A stretch of DNA of 64,000 nt from Candidatus Gastranaerophilales bacterium (GCA_944323935.1 CALUUJ010000006.1:1-64000); one strand, 5' to 3'. Counted from the first letter of the stretch, positions 16,853-27,188 are shown. Notes: generated by a model from the letters alone, not told the origin. Made by a program: numbers and translations.

Positions 16853-18688
16853 ATGCAAATCAGACCAGAAATCAAAGAAAAAATCGTACTTGCTTTAGAT
16901 GTTGATACACCTGAACAAGCAAAACAACTAATTACTGAACTTAAAGATTATGTAGGTATATTTAAAGTCGGCTTGCAGATGTATACAGGTAACGGCTATG
17001 AAATTTTTAACTTTATGAAAGAACAAAATATAAAGTTCTTCTTTGATGTTAAGCTTCACGATATACCGAATACAGTGGCAAAAGCATCAGAAAATATAAT
17101 TAGAAACGGTGCATCATTCTTTAACCTTCACACAACAGGTGGTGAAGAAATGATGAGAATTGCTCAAGAGTCAGCAAGAAAAACAGCAAAAGAACTTGGT
17201 AAAGAAAATCCGGTTATACTGGGTGTTACGGTTCTAACAAGTATAAGTGAAGAAAGTTTGCAAAAAGAACTTAAAGTTCCTTATAAACCTAATGAATATG
17301 CTATTCATCTGGCATTGATGGCAAAAAATGCAGGACTGGATGGGGTTGTAGCAAGTGTTTGGGAAGCTAAGAAAATTAAGCAGGTTTGCGGTAAAGACTT
17401 TAAAGTTCTATGTCCCGGCATAAGACCTGATTGGTCAAATAAGAATGATCAAAAACGTCTTGCTACACCAAGTATTGCAATAAAAGAAGGTGCTGATTAT
17501 TTGGTTATAGGAAGAGCCGTTACAAATGCAGAAGATAGAGTTAAAGCAATTCAAATGATATATGAAGAAATTGAAAATGCAATGCTTACTCAAAATAAAT
17601 CCTACGCAGTTTCAAAAGGTAAATTGATTCTTGAAAACGGCATGATTTTTGAAGGTGAATCAATTGGTGCGGACGGAACTTCTTATGGCGAGATTGTATT
17701 TAATACATCAATGGTTGGTTATCAAGAAATACTTACTGATCCTTCTTATGCAGGTCAAACAATAGTTATGACATATCCTGAAATAGGTAATTACGGAATT
17801 AATAAAGATGATTTTGAATCAGGGAAAATTCACGCTAAAGGTTTTATTGTTAAGAATATGTGTGAACATGAATCACATTATAAGAGTGCATTACCTTTGA
17901 CAGAATATCTAAAACAAAATAATATAGTAGGCTTAAAAGGTATAGATACAAGGCATCTTACTCAAATTATAAGAAACTATGGTGCAATGAATTGTGCTAT
18001 AACGACAGGTGATATTACTCCTGAAATAAAAGAAAAGATGAGAAATTACAAAATAAGTAAAGATATTACAATGGATGTTACTACTTATAAAGTAGAAAAA
18101 TATTCAGGAACAGGAATAAAGCTTGCAATTATAGATATGGGTATAAAAAAGAGTATACTTGAAAATTTCAAGGCTTTAGATTGTGATATTACAGTTTTCC
18201 CGGCTGATACAAAAGCTGAAGATATTCTAAATGAAAATCCTGATGCTGTACTTATCTCAAACGGACCCGGAAATCCTGAAGATGCAAAGCAAACAATAGA
18301 AACAGCAAAAGAATTAATAGGTAAATTACCTTTATTTGGAATTTGTCTTGGACATCAAATAATATCTCTTGCATTAGGAGCAAGAACTTATAAACTAAAA
18401 TACGGTCATAGGGGCGGAAATCATCCTGTAATGAATAAGGAAACAAATGAAATATTTATTACAGCTCAAAACCATAGTTATGCGGTTGATTCAGATTCAA
18501 TTCCAAATGATGTAAAAACAACATTTATAAACTTAAATGATAATACTATAGAAGGAATCAGCTGTGATAAGTATAAAATCAGAACAGTTCAATTCCACCC
18601 AGAATTAACTGCAGGACCATATGATGCAAATAAAGTTATATCAAGCTGGATAGAAAATGTAGAACAAGAGAAAAAGCTTTTTGTTTAA
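16853..18688 (+). CDS. PyrF-CarA fusion: OMP decarboxylase and carbamoyl-phosphate synthase small subunit
   Basis: One 611-residue chain joins the last and first enzymes of UMP synthesis. Residues 1 to about 243 are PyrF of the longer class: FFFDVKLHDIPN supplies Asp65, Lys67 and Asp70, and LCPGIRPDW and VIGRAV follow. Residues about 252-611 are CarA: GKLILENGMIFEGES opens it, Cys498 in FGICLGHQ is the glutaminase nucleophile, and His582 and Glu584 in QFHPE complete the triad. The linker is under 10 residues, and no ribosome site precedes the internal Met. CarA should still pair with CarB encoded 49 bases downstream. Confidence 0.94.
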   Translation: MQIRPEIKEKIVLALDVDTPEQAKQLITELKDYVGIFKVGLQMYTGNGYEIFNFMKEQNIKFFFDVKLHDIPNTVAKASENIIRNGASFFNLHTTGGEEMMRIAQESARKTAKELGKENPVILGVTVLTSISEESLQKELKVPYKPNEYAIHLALMAKNAGLDGVVASVWEAKKIKQVCGKDFKVLCPGIRPDWSNKNDQKRLATPSIAIKEGADYLVIGRAVTNAEDRVKAIQMIYEEIENAMLTQNKSYAVSKGKLILENGMIFEGESIGADGTSYGEIVFNTSMVGYQEILTDPSYAGQTIVMTYPEIGNYGINKDDFESGKIHAKGFIVKNMCEHESHYKSALPLTEYLKQNNIVGLKGIDTRHLTQIIRNYGAMNCAITTGDITPEIKEKMRNYKISKDITMDVTTYKVEKYSGTGIKLAIIDMGIKKSILENFKALDCDITVFPADTKAEDILNENPDAVLISNGPGNPEDAKQTIETAKELIGKLPLFGICLGHQIISLALGARTYKLKYGHRGGNHPVMNKETNEIFITAQNHSYAVDSDSIPNDVKTTFINLNDNTIEGISCDKYKIRTVQFHPELTAGPYDANKVISSWIENVEQEKKLFV

Positions 18689-18736
18689 CAAGTTGAAAGT
18701 TTGAAAAAGTAATTGAAATTATAGAAAGAGATAGAA

Positions 18737-21700
18737 ATGCCAATAAATACAAAAATAAAAAAAGTTTTAGTAATAGGTTCAGGTCCTATAGTTATAGGTC
18801 AGGCTGCAGAGTTCGATTATGCCGGAGTTCAAGCTTGCAGAGCCTTGAAAGAAGAAAATATTGAAGTAGTCCTTGTAAACTCAAATCCTGCAACAATTAT
18901 GACAGATGAAAATATTGCGGATAAAGTTTATATAGAACCTTTAACGGTAGAATCGTTAACTTATATAATAGATAAAGAAAGACCAAACGGAATTATAGCA
19001 ACTTTAGGCGGACAAACAGGTTTAAATTTAGCAGTAAGCTTATATGAAGCTGGAATTTTGGAAAAATACAATGTTGAACTTTTAGGTACAAAAATTGAAT
19101 CAATAAAAAAAGCAGAAGATAGAGAGCTATTTAAAAATCTTATGCTGGAAATAGGTGAACCCATACCTGAAAGTGACATTGTTTCGAGTTTTGAAGAAGC
19201 AAAGAAATTTGCTCAAAAGATAGGTTTCCCAATTATTGTAAGACCGGCATATACCCTTGGTGGTACAGGAGGCGGTATTGCAAATAACTATGGTGAGTAT
19301 GAAGAGATAGTATACACCGGTTTATCTTTAAGCCCTATTTCTCAAGTTCTCGTTGAAAAAAGTATTGCAGGATATAAAGAAATTGAATATGAAGTAATTC
19401 GAGATGCAAATAATACAAGTATTTCGATATGTAATATGGAAAATATTGATCCTATTGGTATTCATACAGGTGATAGTTTTGTAGTTGCACCAACACAGAC
19501 CTTAACTAATAAAGAATGCCAAATGTTAAGAAGTGCAGCATTGAAGATTATTAAAGCATTAAAAATTGAAGGCGGATGTAACGTTCAATTTGCTTTAGAT
19601 ACCGTAAGTAATCAATATTATGTAATAGAAGTTAATCCAAGAGTAAGCCGTTCATCTGCTCTTGCGTCTAAAGCAACAGGCTATCCTATTGCTAAAATAA
19701 CAACAAAAATAGCAATAGGATATAATCTCCACGAAATACCTAATTCAATTACAAAGAAAACAGTTGCAGCATTTGAACCGGCAATAGATTATGTTGTAAC
19801 TAAAATTCCTAAATGGCCGTTTGATAAATTTAAACACGGAGATAGAATTCTTGGTACAAAAATGAAAGCTACAGGCGAAGTAATGGCAATAGGAAGAACA
19901 TTTGAAAGTTCATTCAAAAAAGCTATAACTTCAATTGAATCTAAATATACAGGTTTACTAAGAGGTCGTCATATTGAATGTAGTGAAGAAGAACTAAAAG
20001 CACTTTTGCATGTTCAAGATGACAGAAGAATTTTTAGAGTTGCAGAAGCTATAAATCGTGGTATTAGTGTTGATGAAATCAATAAAATAACAAAAATAGA
20101 TAAATGGTTTATATATAAAATCAAAAGTTTGGTTGATTTTGAAAATAGACTAAAGAGTGAAACCTTAACTCCCGATTTATATTTAGAAGCAAAAGAAAAA
20201 GGCTTTTTAGATGAAGAGATAGCCAAATATACTCAAAATTCATTGTCTGATATTGAAAAAATGAGAAAAGAAAACTCAATAAGTGCTTCATTTAAAATTG
20301 TTGATACTTGTGCGGCTGAATTTAAAGCTTATACGCCGTATTATTATTCAACATACAATGAATTTGATGAAAGTAATTCAAATAGTGAAGATAAGAAAAT
20401 TTTAATTTTAGGCTCGGGCCCGATAAGAATAGGTCAAGGTATAGAATTTGACTATTGTTCAGTCCATGCGGCTTGGGAGGTGAGAAATCATAATTATAAG
20501 TCATTAATAGTTAATTCAAATCCTGAAACGCTTTCAACAGATTTTGATGTTGCAGATAAATTATATTTTGAACCAATGCATATTGAAAACATAATGAATA
20601 TAATTGAAAAAGAAAATCCTGAAGGTGTAATGGTTCAATTTGGAGGACAAACGGCTATTAATTTGGCTCCAAAACTCCACGCAAGAGGTGTTAAGATTTT
20701 AGGTACGTCATTAGATTCAATTAATATAGCGGAAGATAGGAAATTATTTGAACAATTATTGAGAGAATTGAACATTCCGCAACCAAAAGGATTTGCTATA
20801 AAAAAACAATCAGAAGCATTAGAAGTTGCTAGAACACTTGGTTATCCTCTTTTGGTAAGACCATCTTATGTAATCGGTGGAAGAGGAATGCAGGTAGTTT
20901 ATAATAAAGATGAACTTATTTCATATATTGAAGGAGCATTGAAATTCTCAGATGAACATCCTATTTTAATCGACCAATATATTGAAGGTACAGAACTTGA
21001 ATTAGATGCGATTTCAGATGGTGAAAATGTATTGATTCCTGCAATTACTGAACATATAGAAAGAGCGGGTATTCATTCTGGTGATTCTATAGCACTATAT
21101 CCAACAAGAACAATATCTGATGAAGTTATTAAAAATTTGATAGATTATACTGAAAAAATAGCACGAGCACTTAAAGTAAAAGGGCTTATGAATATTCAAT
21201 TTGTACTGAAGGATGATATTGCATATATCATTGAGGTAAATCCGCGTGCTTCAAGAACAGTACCGATTTTAAGTAAAGTTACCGGAATACCGATGGTAAA
21301 AATTGCAATCGATGCAATAATGGGTAAATCAATTGTAGAACAAGGTTATAAACCTGGATTGGTAGATACTACAAATCTTGTATGTGCAAAGATACCAATA
21401 TTCTCGTTCCAAAAATTAAACAGAATAGATCCTGCTTTGGCTCCTGAAATGAAGTCTACAGGTGAAGTCTTAGGGGTAGATACTAATTATGAAAGAGCTT
21501 TGATTAAAGGATTTTTAGCTGCCGGATATAAACTTTCAAAGGAAAGAGGTAATGTATTAATTTCGATAAATGATCATTATAAGAAAGATAGCGTAGAAGT
21601 GGCAAAAACACTTGTTGATTTGGGCTATAATCTTGTTGCAACAACAGGTACTCATAAATTTTTGAAACTTCATAATATAGAATCAAAAGAAATTGAGAAG

Positions 21701-21973
21701 TTTGATATCCAAAAAATACAAAGGAATATGAAAAATAAAGAACTTTGCTTTATTATAAATACTCCTACAACAAATAATAATTCAGCAAGGTACGGCAGTG
21801 AAGACAGAGGCTTCTTAATCAGAACAATTGCCGAAATGTATTCAACGCCGTGCTTTACTGTTTTAGATACTGCTAAGGCTTATTTGGAAGCATTGAAATA
21901 TTATATGAAGGATGATAAATTGACTTATGATAGTATTGATAAATATAGAAATTCAGAATTAATTTGTCGGTAG
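18737..21973 (+). CDS. carB: Carbamoyl-phosphate synthase large subunit
   Basis: Makes carbamoyl phosphate from bicarbonate, ammonia (tunnelled from CarA) and two ATP. It has the typical duplicated architecture: VLVIGSGPIVIGQAAEFDY opens the first half and ILILGSGPIRIGQGIEFDY the second, each followed by an ATP-grasp domain (NVQFALDT...EVNPR and MNIQFVLKDD...EVNPR). A C-terminal MGS-like domain (about 935-1078) is the allosteric region. At 1078 residues it is full length. It completes the UMP pathway genes in this operon. Confidence 0.97.
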   Translation: MPINTKIKKVLVIGSGPIVIGQAAEFDYAGVQACRALKEENIEVVLVNSNPATIMTDENIADKVYIEPLTVESLTYIIDKERPNGIIATLGGQTGLNLAVSLYEAGILEKYNVELLGTKIESIKKAEDRELFKNLMLEIGEPIPESDIVSSFEEAKKFAQKIGFPIIVRPAYTLGGTGGGIANNYGEYEEIVYTGLSLSPISQVLVEKSIAGYKEIEYEVIRDANNTSISICNMENIDPIGIHTGDSFVVAPTQTLTNKECQMLRSAALKIIKALKIEGGCNVQFALDTVSNQYYVIEVNPRVSRSSALASKATGYPIAKITTKIAIGYNLHEIPNSITKKTVAAFEPAIDYVVTKIPKWPFDKFKHGDRILGTKMKATGEVMAIGRTFESSFKKAITSIESKYTGLLRGRHIECSEEELKALLHVQDDRRIFRVAEAINRGISVDEINKITKIDKWFIYKIKSLVDFENRLKSETLTPDLYLEAKEKGFLDEEIAKYTQNSLSDIEKMRKENSISASFKIVDTCAAEFKAYTPYYYSTYNEFDESNSNSEDKKILILGSGPIRIGQGIEFDYCSVHAAWEVRNHNYKSLIVNSNPETLSTDFDVADKLYFEPMHIENIMNIIEKENPEGVMVQFGGQTAINLAPKLHARGVKILGTSLDSINIAEDRKLFEQLLRELNIPQPKGFAIKKQSEALEVARTLGYPLLVRPSYVIGGRGMQVVYNKDELISYIEGALKFSDEHPILIDQYIEGTELELDAISDGENVLIPAITEHIERAGIHSGDSIALYPTRTISDEVIKNLIDYTEKIARALKVKGLMNIQFVLKDDIAYIIEVNPRASRTVPILSKVTGIPMVKIAIDAIMGKSIVEQGYKPGLVDTTNLVCAKIPIFSFQKLNRIDPALAPEMKSTGEVLGVDTNYERALIKGFLAAGYKLSKERGNVLISINDHYKKDSVEVAKTLVDLGYNLVATTGTHKFLKLHNIESKEIEKFDIQKIQRNMKNKELCFIINTPTTNNNSARYGSEDRGFLIRTIAEMYSTPCFTVLDTAKAYLEALKYYMKDDKLTYDSIDKYRNSELICR

Positions 21974-21982
21974 GAAATATTT

Positions 21983-22123
21983 ATGGACGAAAAAATTAAA
22001 GTACAAAAGAAAAAGAAGAAATTCCAAATAAATATCAAAAATATGGGAATTGATATAGATAAAAATGAATATAGAGAAATTGTTTTATCTAATTCAAATC
22101 ATCCTGAAATATTTAAGAAATAA
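21983..22123 (+). CDS. Small hypothetical protein after carB
   Basis: A 46-codon ORF starting at ATG 21983, nine bases after the carB stop, with AGGAAAT upstream and ending just before the operon terminator. The product is very basic at first (five consecutive Lys around residues 9-13) and has no recognised domain. Its position, ribosome site and terminator support translation as the last pyr operon gene; function unknown. Confidence 0.45.
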   Translation: MDEKIKVQKKKKKFQINIKNMGIDIDKNEYREIVLSNSNHPEIFKK

Positions 22124-22128
22124 CTATT

Positions 22129-22160
22129 AAGAGGCGAGTTTCAATCGCCTCTTCTTTTTT
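22129..22160 (+). terminator. Terminator of the pyr operon
   Basis: AAGAGGCGA pairs with TCGCCTCTT over 9 bp around GTTTCAA, then CTTTTTT. The T-run overlaps the end of the convergent transporter gene. Confidence 0.8.
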
Positions 22161-23454
22161 ATATGCCACTAAGTATAACATATATTAAAATTACAGGAAC
22201 AATAAATTTTAATAAAATATTGAATGAATAACCAATAAAGTTTTCTCCGATTTCGTTTTTCCAAAGACCTTTTATGCACCAGCCTGAAATCAAACAGATT
22301 AATAAAGTATTAAAAGGAAGTAAAATATTAGAAGTGGTATAATCCAAAAAATCAAAAAAGTTTTTTCCAGCTAAGCTAAAATTACTTAAAAGACCAAAGG
22401 AAAGAGTAGAAGGAATAGTTATTATTCCTATAATAATACTTAAAATAAATGTAGCTTTTTGTCTTGAGACGTTGAATTGATTAATAAAAGAAGCTACAGC
22501 TGTTTCCATAATGCTAATACCTGAAGTTATTGCTGCAAAGAAAAGAAGAATAAAAAATATTAATCCTGTTATAGAAGGGAATGGTAACTTTGCAAACATT
22601 TCAGGTAATGAAATAAAAACTAAAGTAGCTCCGGCAGATGGAGTTACCCCGAAAGAAAATACTATTGGAAAAATCATAATACCTGCAATAACTGCAATTA
22701 GCGTGTCAAAAAATATTAAAGTATATGCTGATTTAATAATATTAGTATCTTTTTTCATGTAACTGCCGTAAGTTATTATTGCCCCCATTCCAATACTTAA
22801 GGTAAAAAGAGCTTGTCCTAAAGCGGTAAGAACCATAGCAGAGTTAAATTGAGAAAAATTAGGTTTAAACATAAAAGTTAAACCTTCTTTCGCTCCGGGC
22901 AGAGTTATTGCATATACAGCCATAATTACTAACATTAAAGCAAAAAGCGGCATCATTATATTATTAGCCTTTTCAATTCCTTTATTTACACCTCTAAATG
23001 GAAATATTGCTGTCATTAGTAAGAACAGAACAGACAGAAAACACGGCATTGATACTTGGGAGCTGAAAGAAGAAAAATACTGTGCAAAATTGTCTGGGAT
23101 TCTATTCGTTAGAAAAATCCATATATAATTTAAAATCCATCCGCCAACGACAAAATAGAAACAAGGTATTAAAATAACAGTTATTATGCATAACCAGCCA
23201 AACCATTTAAACTTAGGATTTATTTCTGCAAATGCTGAAACGGTATCTTTCTTATATATTTTACCAATAAATAATTCACACAATAAAGGAATAATACAAA
23301 TAAAAGCAATTAACAATAAATATGTTAAAAGAAAAATCGCACCTCCATTTTCCCCCATTATATAGGGAAAACGCCAGATATTACCAAGGCCTACGGCACT
23401 ACCAACAGTCGCAATAATAAAACTGACATGAGAACTCCATTGCGCCTTTTCCAT
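22159..23454 (-). CDS. Sodium-dependent transporter of the NSS (SNF) family
   Basis: Predicted sodium-coupled amino-acid symporter of the LeuT/MhsT type. The signature SAVGLGNIWRFPYIMGENGG of transmembrane helix 1 is clear, and about 11-12 hydrophobic helices follow. GQALFTLSIGMGAIITYGSY corresponds to helix 6 and its unwound substrate region. I start at 23454 (MEKAQW) because GGAGG lies just upstream; the in-frame TTG at 23481 adds nine residues not seen in the family. Substrate cannot be predicted; bacterial members carry tryptophan, tyrosine, leucine or others. Confidence 0.9.
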   Translation of the reverse strand: MEKAQWSSHVSFIIATVGSAVGLGNIWRFPYIMGENGGAIFLLTYLLLIAFICIIPLLCELFIGKIYKKDTVSAFAEINPKFKWFGWLCIITVILIPCFYFVVGGWILNYIWIFLTNRIPDNFAQYFSSFSSQVSMPCFLSVLFLLMTAIFPFRGVNKGIEKANNIMMPLFALMLVIMAVYAITLPGAKEGLTFMFKPNFSQFNSAMVLTALGQALFTLSIGMGAIITYGSYMKKDTNIIKSAYTLIFFDTLIAVIAGIMIFPIVFSFGVTPSAGATLVFISLPEMFAKLPFPSITGLIFFILLFFAAITSGISIMETAVASFINQFNVSRQKATFILSIIIGIITIPSTLSFGLLSNFSLAGKNFFDFLDYTTSNILLPFNTLLICLISGWCIKGLWKNEIGENFIGYSFNILLKFIVPVILIYVILSGI

Positions 23455-23513
23455 AGCTCCTCCAAGCAAGTAACTATCCAAAAAGATAACATATTTTATC
23501 TTTTTTGTTAAGT

Positions 23514-25073
23514 TTATTTCTGAATAAGGTTATTTTCATTTATGTTTAAAACAAAATTTTTATTTGTTAAATCAGCAAAATGATAGTTGCCTTTATATAT
23601 TTCATTATAACTACCGCCCTTTTCTTTAAATGTTTTTAGAGCTTCTTTGTCACTAACAAGAATAAAATCTTTATTTCTATTATTCATATTTTCAAGTTTG
23701 TAAGTATTTTTGTAATAGTGATTTTCCAGCCATTGATGGAAAGTATGTTTTTCATTATCTTTATTTATTTCTATATTACTTTGACCAAATTCTATATCTT
23801 TATTTTGTATAAGATAGAAGAAAGAAAATAAAACACCAAAATTAGGAACAGTAGGTTCTTCACTTCTATAAACATAAAAAAGCCTTATTTTGTCTCGCAA
23901 GTATGAATGTGCTTTTATATTTTGATTTGAATGTTTAAATGTTTGAACCGAATTTATAAATGCAGGAAACAAGGAAAAATTTATAATTAGTAGTGAAATA
24001 AAAACATAATTTTTGATTTTGAGATTTTCTGTTTCAAGAAAATTAAATAATAAAATAGAAATATTAAATATAAAAAGAGGAATCAAGATTGTGTAAATGT
24101 CATTATGATTTAGCCAATATCCTCCACTGTAATGAGTTTTGCCTAAAAATATAAGACTGTATGCAAATGTTAGGCAGCTGGCATAGATGAAAATAGAAAA
24201 AGAAGCAGATTCTATATTTTTTCTTTTTATATTTAGAATTAATAGGATGAAAAATGTTATATGGAATATTACGTAATCTAAAATTAATTTCTTAACAAAA
24301 AGTCTTGAAAATTCTATGAAAGAAGATGTAAGTATTTGTATGGTCGAAATATTGCTATATGTTTTATAACTGATATTATTTTGGAACCCGTTGTTGTTCA
24401 CAAGTATTAGTGTCCCTGTAACTACAGCAAAAAATATCATTGATAATAAATAAGTTCTTTTTGTATTTCTTGATTTTTCAAATAGAGAATGTAACAGGGC
24501 AAGGAAGGTTGTTCCTAATAGTATAAAGAAAGCTATTTCGGAAGAACTGGAAGTAAGTATTGCCAAAAAGATCAGGTGAAATATTTTGTTTTCTTTTTTT
24601 ATATAAAATTTATAAAAATAATAGAGAAACAAGAGTAATAATAATAAAACAAAAGTAAATCTGAAAAAACCTGAGTATACAATAAAATCGACAAAAAAAG
24701 TATTTTTTGCGCAAATGAATAACAATAAATAAATAATAGAACAACATACTATAATAATCTTATTATTTATTTTATTTAATGTTCCTAATTTAGAAAAGCA
24801 ATATATTATGCCAGTTATTACCGATGCTTTAAAAAATGTACCGAATGATAATGCCCAGTCATTAAAATTAATATTTAAAAGAGAAGGAATATAGTATAAA
24901 AGTATATTTTGAAACTCCATAATCCAAGTTCCGTAAAGGAACTCTTTATAGGGCTTTATTCCATCTTGTATAAAATAAAAAAATATATCATCCGCAACTA
25001 GAACACCATTGCTTAAAATATAGCAACTTAGCAGAAATATAATAAAAATAAATAAATAAATTTTTCTATTCAT
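23514..25073 (-). CDS. Multi-pass membrane protein, possibly glycosyltransferase-like
   Basis: 519 residues with about 11-12 hydrophobic helices and a C-terminal soluble region of about 130 residues. An early loop carries LVADDIFFYF, with adjacent acidic residues after the first helix as in GT-C lipid-linked sugar transferases. No family is recognised with confidence. The C-terminal part (NKDFILVSDKEALKTFKEKG) looks like a small extracytoplasmic domain. It lies 59 bases upstream of the transporter on the same strand. A similar layout occurs in the gene at 36661-38163. Confidence 0.6.
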   Translation of the reverse strand: MNRKIYLFIFIIFLLSCYILSNGVLVADDIFFYFIQDGIKPYKEFLYGTWIMEFQNILLYYIPSLLNINFNDWALSFGTFFKASVITGIIYCFSKLGTLNKINNKIIIVCCSIIYLLLFICAKNTFFVDFIVYSGFFRFTFVLLLLLLFLYYFYKFYIKKENKIFHLIFLAILTSSSSEIAFFILLGTTFLALLHSLFEKSRNTKRTYLLSMIFFAVVTGTLILVNNNGFQNNISYKTYSNISTIQILTSSFIEFSRLFVKKLILDYVIFHITFFILLILNIKRKNIESASFSIFIYASCLTFAYSLIFLGKTHYSGGYWLNHNDIYTILIPLFIFNISILLFNFLETENLKIKNYVFISLLIINFSLFPAFINSVQTFKHSNQNIKAHSYLRDKIRLFYVYRSEEPTVPNFGVLFSFFYLIQNKDIEFGQSNIEINKDNEKHTFHQWLENHYYKNTYKLENMNNRNKDFILVSDKEALKTFKEKGGSYNEIYKGNYHFADLTNKNFVLNINENNLIQK

Positions 25074-25186
25074 ATATTAAATTATATCTTTGAGTTTATT
25101 TTAAGTTATATTGTAACAAACTAGCAAAAAAATTTTTTACGTGTATTATATATGCAGGTCTTTATATATTTTTTAGGAGAATGTGT

Positions 25187-27043
25187 ATGAAAATTTCTGC
25201 AATCAAAAATACAACATTGTTTGGTAGAGCATTAACAACAAAAGAGACAAAGGAGTTTGAGGGAGTTCAACAAGAAGCAAGAAGACAGCTTGGACTTGAT
25301 AAAACAACAGCAACAATATTTGATTTCAGCGTTCCATCGTTAAAAAATGATACAGGAATAGGAACAAGTTTTTCACAAGAAGCACAGGATTTAGCCGGGT
25401 TATTGAAGGTTATGTGCGGAGTAAATTCAATTCAATTACAGCCTCAGGGTGAAATATCAAATTATGTACATTCTCCATATTCTGGTACGGGTTTTTCTCT
25501 TGGCATGCATATTATCGATTTAAATAAGTTAAGTGAAGATTCATATGGAAAATTATTGACAATGGAAGATTTAAAAACTCCATATATGACAAGAGTTTCT
25601 AACCATGATTCTGTAAATTATGATAATGTTTTTTCAGAAGATGGACAAAGAGCAATGTTAAAGAAAGCATATGTCCGTTTTGAAAAACTGGATGAGTCGT
25701 CACCATTGAAAAAAGAATTTAATCAATTTGAGAGAGAAAACAGCTATTGGCTAGAACGAGATGCCTTATATGAAGCAGTTGCATTTGTTAATGGTTCTGA
25801 GGATATGAAAACATGGAATCATAGAGATCAAAATATATTTGCTACAAAAGAAGGTGATAAGGCAAGAATATCAGAATTAAAACAAGTTCGGGATGAAGAA
25901 GGTCATAATATTGTAGATTTTGAAAAGTTTGTTCAATTTATTGCGGATAAACAGCAGAAAGAATCAAAAGTCAATTTTAATAATCAGGGTATCGATATAT
26001 ATGGTGATTGTCAAATAGGATTTTCTCAAAAAGATTTTTGGGCACACAAATCTGCATTTTACCCGAATTATGAATTTGGATGTGATATAGGGGACGGGAA
26101 GTATTCTTGCTGGTCTCCGGCTATTAATTTTGATAAAATTAATGGAGAAGCTGGAGAATTACTATATAATAAATTTAATTTGTTCTTTAAGAGATATGAC
26201 GGTGTTAGGATAGATGCAGCTTGGCAACTGATTCATCCTATGATTTGTGAACCATGGAAAAATCAAGGTAAAGATGTATTCGACTCAAATGGTAATAAAT
26301 TGGGACGAAAACTTGACCATCAGCCAAAAGTTGGTAATAATGGACAACAAATTATAAAAGATATAGTCTTGAGAGCTGCAGATGAAAATAATGTTCCCCA
26401 TGATAAGGTCCTTTTAGAATTATTAGGAGGTAATTCTTATGCTTCTTTGGATGCGGTTAAGAATCTCGGAACTACATTAATTCATATTACAAGGTATGGT
26501 GGTGAGAAATGGGGTCGTGTAAAATATTATGAATCAAAAGGTAATAATAAATATCAAAATATGAAACCCGGAGATTATACAATTGGACCCGGTACTCACG
26601 ATGATTATAGTCTATTAGAACAAGTCGAAAACGGTAAAGAACGTGCAGGTTATTTATCAAAAGATTTGCATTTAAATAAGCATGAATTGGAACATTCTCA
26701 AGAAGCACTCTCAAAGGCGGTTTTTGCTGAATTATTTACAACAAAAAATCAATTTGCAACGCTTCCTGATATATTAGGTTCAAGAAGAAGAATAAATGTT
26801 CCAAATACAACAGCCGGGAATTGGTCATATAGAGCATCACAAGACTATGAACAAGAATACTTTAGAAATTTATCTCAGGGTAAAGGTTTAAATAGTGCTG
26901 ATGCTTTAAGTAAAGCAATTAAGGCAAAACAAAACGGAAGACGTTCTACCATTACTGATAAGTTGGATTATTTCGCAAATATTTTGAGACAAGATGGTCC
27001 AATGACAAGAAAAGATGCTGATAGAATGATTTTAAATGCATAA
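25187..27043 (+). CDS. Divergent GH77-like 4-alpha-glucanotransferase
   Basis: 618 residues with the layout of amylomaltase (MalQ), which transfers alpha-1,4-glucan segments. Matching blocks: SIQLQPQGE...SPYSG (QVLPLGP...SPY in MalQ), IDIYGDCQIGFSQKDFWA, and the three catalytic acids as Asp343 in RIDAAW, Glu411 in LLELLGG and Asp472 in GTHDDYS. Overall similarity looks low and the ends differ. The N-terminus MKISAIKNTTLFGRALT is not part of the family. The ATG at 25187 is preferred over 25181 because AGGAGA then lies seven bases upstream. It is a single-gene unit; no other glycogen genes are near. Confidence 0.75.
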   Translation: MKISAIKNTTLFGRALTTKETKEFEGVQQEARRQLGLDKTTATIFDFSVPSLKNDTGIGTSFSQEAQDLAGLLKVMCGVNSIQLQPQGEISNYVHSPYSGTGFSLGMHIIDLNKLSEDSYGKLLTMEDLKTPYMTRVSNHDSVNYDNVFSEDGQRAMLKKAYVRFEKLDESSPLKKEFNQFERENSYWLERDALYEAVAFVNGSEDMKTWNHRDQNIFATKEGDKARISELKQVRDEEGHNIVDFEKFVQFIADKQQKESKVNFNNQGIDIYGDCQIGFSQKDFWAHKSAFYPNYEFGCDIGDGKYSCWSPAINFDKINGEAGELLYNKFNLFFKRYDGVRIDAAWQLIHPMICEPWKNQGKDVFDSNGNKLGRKLDHQPKVGNNGQQIIKDIVLRAADENNVPHDKVLLELLGGNSYASLDAVKNLGTTLIHITRYGGEKWGRVKYYESKGNNKYQNMKPGDYTIGPGTHDDYSLLEQVENGKERAGYLSKDLHLNKHELEHSQEALSKAVFAELFTTKNQFATLPDILGSRRRINVPNTTAGNWSYRASQDYEQEYFRNLSQGKGLNSADALSKAIKAKQNGRRSTITDKLDYFANILRQDGPMTRKDADRMILNA

Positions 27044-27056
27044 AATATACTAAGAG

Positions 27057-27095
27057 AAAGAGGCGGTTTTTTAACCGCCTCTTTCTTCTTTTCTT
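27057..27095 (+). terminator. Terminator after the GH77-like gene
   Basis: AAAGAGGCGGTT pairs with AACCGCCTCTTT (12 bp) around TTTT and is followed by a pyrimidine-rich T-run. Confidence 0.8.
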
Positions 27096-27120
27096 TATAT
27101 TATCTTAATACAGAACTTGA

Positions 27121-27156
27121 TTGACTTTAATTTATATTTATGGTCTATTATAAATA
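27121..27156 (+). promoter_or_regulatory. Possible adhE promoter and operator
   Basis: TTGACT at 27121-27126 with TATTAT at 27146-27151 (19-base spacing, longer than ideal). TATTTAT (27135-27141) and ATAAATA (27150-27156) form an inverted repeat around the -10 region; this is a candidate regulator site but not a clear Rex consensus. Confidence 0.3.
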
Positions 27157-27188
27157 GAGATTTTAATCACGAAAGGATTTGAAACATT

